Shown here: positions 61,197-64,000 of the stretch, piece after piece
How positions within the stretch are numbered: position 1 is the first letter of the stretch
Layout of the letters: the number at the start of each line of letters is the position of its first letter
NCBI RefSeq assembly: GCF_003751225.1
Contig: NZ_RJKE01000001.1
Location: 1,240,001 to 1,304,000 of the forward strand
Reading direction: 5' to 3'
Source of the DNA: Actinocorallia herbida
Lineage (GTDB): Bacteria > Actinomycetota > Actinomycetes > Streptosporangiales > Streptosporangiaceae
Length of the DNA: 64,000 nt
Position numbers and translations under genes: made by a program
The notes under the pieces: model-generated
Seen by the model: the letters and a program-made list of their open reading frames with translations, nothing else
The model's database searches: none
Told to the model about the DNA's origin: nothing

Positions 61197-62327
61197 TCAG
61201 CGGAGCCATTCGTCGGCGATGGCGACGGTCAGCTCCTCCAGGAGCGGCCCCGCGGAGCGCATGCAGCGCTCGGGGTCGCTCTCGATGTCGGTGAGCGCGT
61301 AGGCGGCGCTGATCCTGGCGCGGCGGAGCTGCTCGCCGGTGAGGCTGCGCCGCCCGGCCACCGCGACGACGGGCACGCCCGCCCGGCCCGCGGCCCGGGC
61401 CACCCCGACGGGGGCCTTGCCGCGCAGGGTCTGCGGGTCGAGGCTGCCCTCGCCGGTGATCACGAGCCGGGCCCCGCTCAGCGCCTCGGTGAAGCCGAGC
61501 AGGTCGAGCAGGTAGGAGATGCCGGGTTCGACGCGGGCGCCGAGGAAGGCCAGCGCCGCGAACCCGACCCCGCCCGCGGCCCCGGCGCCCGGTTTGTCGC
61601 GCGACGGGGTGCGGGTGGCCGCCTCCGCGAGGTCGGCCCATCGGCGCAGGCCCGCCTCCAGCACCTGGACGCCCTCGCGGGTCGCGCCCTTCTGCGGCGC
61701 GTACACCGCGGCGGCCCCCTGCCTGCCGAGCAGCGGATTGTCGACGTCGGAGGCGACGACGACCTCGGCGCCGCCCAAGTCGGCGAGCCCGCGCAGGTCG
61801 AGGGCGTGCAGGCCGCGCAGGGCGGCGCCGCCGGGCGGGAGCGGGGCGCCCTTGGCGTCCAGCAGCCGCCCGCCGAGCGCGGTGATCATGCCCGCGCCGC
61901 CGTCGGTGCAGGCGCTGCCGCCGAGCCCGAGCACGACGCGCCGGGCGCCGCCGCGCACCGCGGCGAGGATCAGCTCGCCGGTCCCCGCGCTGGTCGCGGT
62001 CATCGGCTGGGGCCTGCCCTCGGGCAGGAGGTCGAGGCCCGCGGCCTGGGCCAGTTCCACCACCGCGACGTCGCCGCGCACCGCGTAGCCCGCCTCGACG
62101 GGCTGCCCGGTGGGCCCGGACACCTCGGCCCGGTGGAGGGTGAATCCGGCGGTCACCGCGGCCTCCACGGTGCCCTCGCCGCCGTCGGCGACGGGCAGGG
62201 TGGTGACCTGGACGCCGGGGCGGTGCCTGGCCAGCCCGGCGGCGACGTGCCGGGCGACCTGCGAGGCGGTCAGTGAGCCTTTGAACTTGTCCGGGGCGAT
62301 GAGAACGTGCCCGGTGGGTGAAGCCAC
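61197..62327 (-). CDS. glycerate 2-kinase
   Basis: 376 residues from GTG 62327. Type I glycerate kinase (GarK/GlxK) signatures: VLIAPDKFKGSLTASQVA, LPVADGGEGTVEAAV, VELAQAAGLDLLP, TSAGTGELI, VLGLGGSACTDGGAGM, VASDVDNPLLG and ITGEGSLDPQTLRGK. It phosphorylates D-glycerate from glyoxylate or glucosylglycerate breakdown. Single gene in this context. Confidence 0.95.
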   Translation of the reverse strand: MASPTGHVLIAPDKFKGSLTASQVARHVAAGLARHRPGVQVTTLPVADGGEGTVEAAVTAGFTLHRAEVSGPTGQPVEAGYAVRGDVAVVELAQAAGLDLLPEGRPQPMTATSAGTGELILAAVRGGARRVVLGLGGSACTDGGAGMITALGGRLLDAKGAPLPPGGAALRGLHALDLRGLADLGGAEVVVASDVDNPLLGRQGAAAVYAPQKGATREGVQVLEAGLRRWADLAEAATRTPSRDKPGAGAAGGVGFAALAFLGARVEPGISYLLDLLGFTEALSGARLVITGEGSLDPQTLRGKAPVGVARAAGRAGVPVVAVAGRRSLTGEQLRRARISAAYALTDIESDPERCMRSAGPLLEELTVAIADEWLR

Positions 62328-62407
62328 CTCGTCGTGCCTTCCTGGCGGATCTTTCAGGGGATCGCTCCATTCAAGCCCGGTGCAAGTGTCGCCGAGGCCA
62401 GAGTGTC

Positions 62408-63805
62408 CTACCCGATACCGAAGAGCCGCTGGAGCGGGTCGAGGAAGAAGTAGAGCAGGAAGATCGCCGAGATCACCCACAGCGGCCAGGCCACCTTGCG
62501 GCCCAGCGCGGTGCGGGCGACGGTGAAGGCGATCACGCCGAGCCCGATGCCGTTGGTGATCGAGTAGGTGAACGGCATCGAGACGATGGTGACGAACGAG
62601 GGGATGACCATCTCGGGGTCGCGCCAGTCGATCTTGCCGACCTGGCTCATCATCAGCGCGCCGACCACGATGAGGGCGGGCGCGGCCGCCTGCGCGGGCA
62701 CCAGTGACGCCAGCGGGGTGAAGAACAGCGCGAGGGTGAACAGCAGGCCGGTGACGATGTTGGCCAGGCCCGTCCTGGCGCCCTCGCCGATGCCCGCGGC
62801 CGACTCGGCGAACACGGTGTTGGCCGAGGAGCTGGTGATGCCGCCGAGCGCGGCGGTGACGCCGTCGACGGTGAGGATCCGGCCGAGGCCGGGGACCCTG
62901 CCGTCCTCGGTGACGGTCCCGGCCTCCTCACTCAGGCCGACGATCGTGCCCATGGCGTCGAAGAAGCCGGAGAGCACGAGGGTGAACAGCACGACGAGCG
63001 CGGTGATGAACCCGGCCCTGCCGAAGCCGCCGAACAGGTCGACCTGGCCGAACAGATGGAAGTCGGGCAGGCCGAGCACGCCTTCCGGCAGCTTCGGCAC
63101 GACCAGGCCCCACGCCTCGTCCTTGATGTCGGCGAACGCGTTGACGATCATCGTGAGCACGGTGCCCGCGACGATCGCGATGAGGATCGCGCCCGGCGTC
63201 CTGCGGACGTACAGCGCGACCATGAGGACGAGGGTGAAGGCGAAGATGAGGACGGGCCAGCCCGTCAGCCGTCCGCCGCCGCCGGGGCCGAGGGCGAGGA
63301 CCGTGCCGCCGCCGCCGCTGATGAAGCCCGCGTCCACCATGCCGATGAGGGCGATGAACGCGCCGATGCCCGCGGTGATCGCGTACTTGAGCGCGAGCGG
63401 GATCGCGTTCATGATCAGCTCCCGCACGCCGGTGACGGCGAGCAGGATGATGATGACGCCCTCCAGCACGACCAGGCCCATCGCCTGGCTCCACAGCATG
63501 TGCGGCGCGGCCTGGTAGGCGACGACCGCGTTGATGCCGAGGCCCGCGGCGACGGCCATCGGCGCGTTGCCCACGAGGCCCATGAGCAGGGTGCCGATGG
63601 CCGCCGACAGCGCGGTCATCGCGGTGAGCTGCGGCACCGAGAGCTGCGCGCCGGTGACGTCGGACGCGCCGCCGAGGATGATCGGGTTCAGCAGGAGGAT
63701 GTAGGCCATCGCGACGAACGTGGTGACGCCGCCGCGCAGCTCGCGCGGCACCGTGCTGCCCCGCGCCGACACCTGAAAGAAACGGTCGATACCGGCCGCG
63801 GCCAT
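62408..63805 (-). CDS. NCS2 purine permease (adenine/guanine/hypoxanthine type)
   Basis: 465 residues, ATG 63805 with AGGAGG upstream. Twelve to fourteen hydrophobic segments. COG2252 markers: STVPRELRGGVTTFVAMAYILLLNP split at GGVTTF, GIGAFIALIGMVDAGFI, and the substrate-binding FFDAMGTIVGLSEEAG plus GGITSSSANTVFAESAAGIGEGARTG split at NTVF. Imports purine bases with protons. It lies 34 bp downstream of an HIUase-like gene on the same strand, suggesting a purine-catabolism unit. Confidence 0.95.
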   Translation of the reverse strand: MAAAGIDRFFQVSARGSTVPRELRGGVTTFVAMAYILLLNPIILGGASDVTGAQLSVPQLTAMTALSAAIGTLLMGLVGNAPMAVAAGLGINAVVAYQAAPHMLWSQAMGLVVLEGVIIILLAVTGVRELIMNAIPLALKYAITAGIGAFIALIGMVDAGFISGGGGTVLALGPGGGGRLTGWPVLIFAFTLVLMVALYVRRTPGAILIAIVAGTVLTMIVNAFADIKDEAWGLVVPKLPEGVLGLPDFHLFGQVDLFGGFGRAGFITALVVLFTLVLSGFFDAMGTIVGLSEEAGTVTEDGRVPGLGRILTVDGVTAALGGITSSSANTVFAESAAGIGEGARTGLANIVTGLLFTLALFFTPLASLVPAQAAAPALIVVGALMMSQVGKIDWRDPEMVIPSFVTIVSMPFTYSITNGIGLGVIAFTVARTALGRKVAWPLWVISAIFLLYFFLDPLQRLFGIG

Positions 63806-63839
63806 GCAGATCCTCCTACGGTGAGACTTTCACACGGGA

Positions 63840-64000
63840 TTATTCCGCGACCACCGCCGCCGAGTACGCGTGGGGTGCGATGTGCACATGAAGGCTCCTT
63901 CCCGCCGCCGGATCGAAGATCACCTGAACCTCGGGAAAGGCGCTTCGGAAGTACTGGCCGACCCCCAGCCGGGCCCGGAACGGGCCGTCGCCCGGCGCGT
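63840..64000 (-). CDS. HIUase/transthyretin-like protein, 3' end only
   Basis: The 5' part is beyond the window edge. The visible C-terminal 52 codons read GDGPFRARLGVGQYFR, then SAFPEVQVIFDPAAGR and LHVHIAPHAYSAAVVAE. YF, FFPEV-like SAFPEV and the HxH/HAYS layout match 5-hydroxyisourate hydrolases (HxPLLLSPxxYSTYRGS). The essential YRGS end is replaced by SAAVVAE, so catalytic function is doubtful. A place in purine breakdown is suggested by the NCS2 permease next to it. Confidence 0.6.
   Translation of the reverse strand, partial: APGDGPFRARLGVGQYFRSAFPEVQVIFDPAAGRSLHVHIAPHAYSAAVVAE

Overview
The window is 64 kb of very GC-rich DNA with almost entirely G/C third codon positions, frequent GTG starts and overlapping GTGA/ATGA gene junctions. 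Its gene families (XRE-DUF397 pairs, TerD/TerC, DUF574 methyltransferase, DUF2236, LprG-type lipoprotein, urease without ureE, sigma factor beside dnaG) point to a filamentous actinomycete. A Streptosporangiales/Thermomonosporaceae-like organism (Actinomadura and relatives) is my best guess; this is inference, as no rRNA is present. No CRISPR array, complete insertion sequence or prophage is visible.

Layout. 1-0.8 kb: 3' end of a ferredoxin reductase. 0.8-4.5 kb: a decayed patch, an XRE/TPR regulator with a divergent small protein, a GNAT, and a ruined second copy of the regulator. 4.5-9.1 kb: a Ser/Thr kinase with WD40 propeller, a saccharopine-dehydrogenase-like protein divergent from a GlxA-type regulator, and a small conserved protein. 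9.2-13.65 kb: urease operon ureABCFGD on the minus strand. 13.9-17.4 kb: dnaG, a principal-type sigma factor and a YbjQ protein. 17.4-26 kb: tellurium-resistance-type stress island (coiled-coil protein, two TerD, TerC/DUF475, then a tightly overlapped aldolase, phosphoribosyltransferase-TRSP, StiP/PELOTA-type and HAD biosynthetic module). 26-28 kb: small genes, an integrase 3' remnant and tRNA-Asn. 28-34.6 kb: GH63 hydrolase, SAM hydroxide adenosyltransferase, an lprG-P55-wax ester synthase lipid cassette, tRNA-Met. 34.8-40 kb: M20 peptidase, a 64-residue acidic peptide, and the ATP-grasp/alpha-E/transglutaminase operon. 40-44.8 kb: zinc metallopeptidase, then xylR divergent from xylAB, ending in a duplicated terminator. 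44.9-51.9 kb: beta-propeller protein, XRE/DUF397/HATPase group, three tandem lipoprotein paralogs of which the third is broken. 51.9-55.8 kb: an unusual four-gene operon (Nudix regulator, J-domain pseudokinase, VWA protein, divergent PurA-like ligase). 55.9-64 kb: cutA, DUF2236, csoR divergent from copZ, histidine phosphatase, ald with a striking leader inverted repeat, DUF574 methyltransferase, glycerate kinase, purine permease and the 3' end of an HIUase-like gene.

How parts work together. The urease genes form one maturation-competent unit. TerD/TerC plus the nucleotide-like biosynthetic module is a recognised stress-response package. lprG, P55 and the acyltransferase plausibly make and export neutral lipid. 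xylR, its palindrome and xylAB form a self-contained xylose utilisation unit. csoR and copZ share a copper-responsive intergenic region. The best candidates for something little described are the Nudix/J-pseudokinase/VWA/PurA-like operon with its tandem upstream repeat, and the small acidic peptide beside the ATP-grasp peptide-ligase operon.
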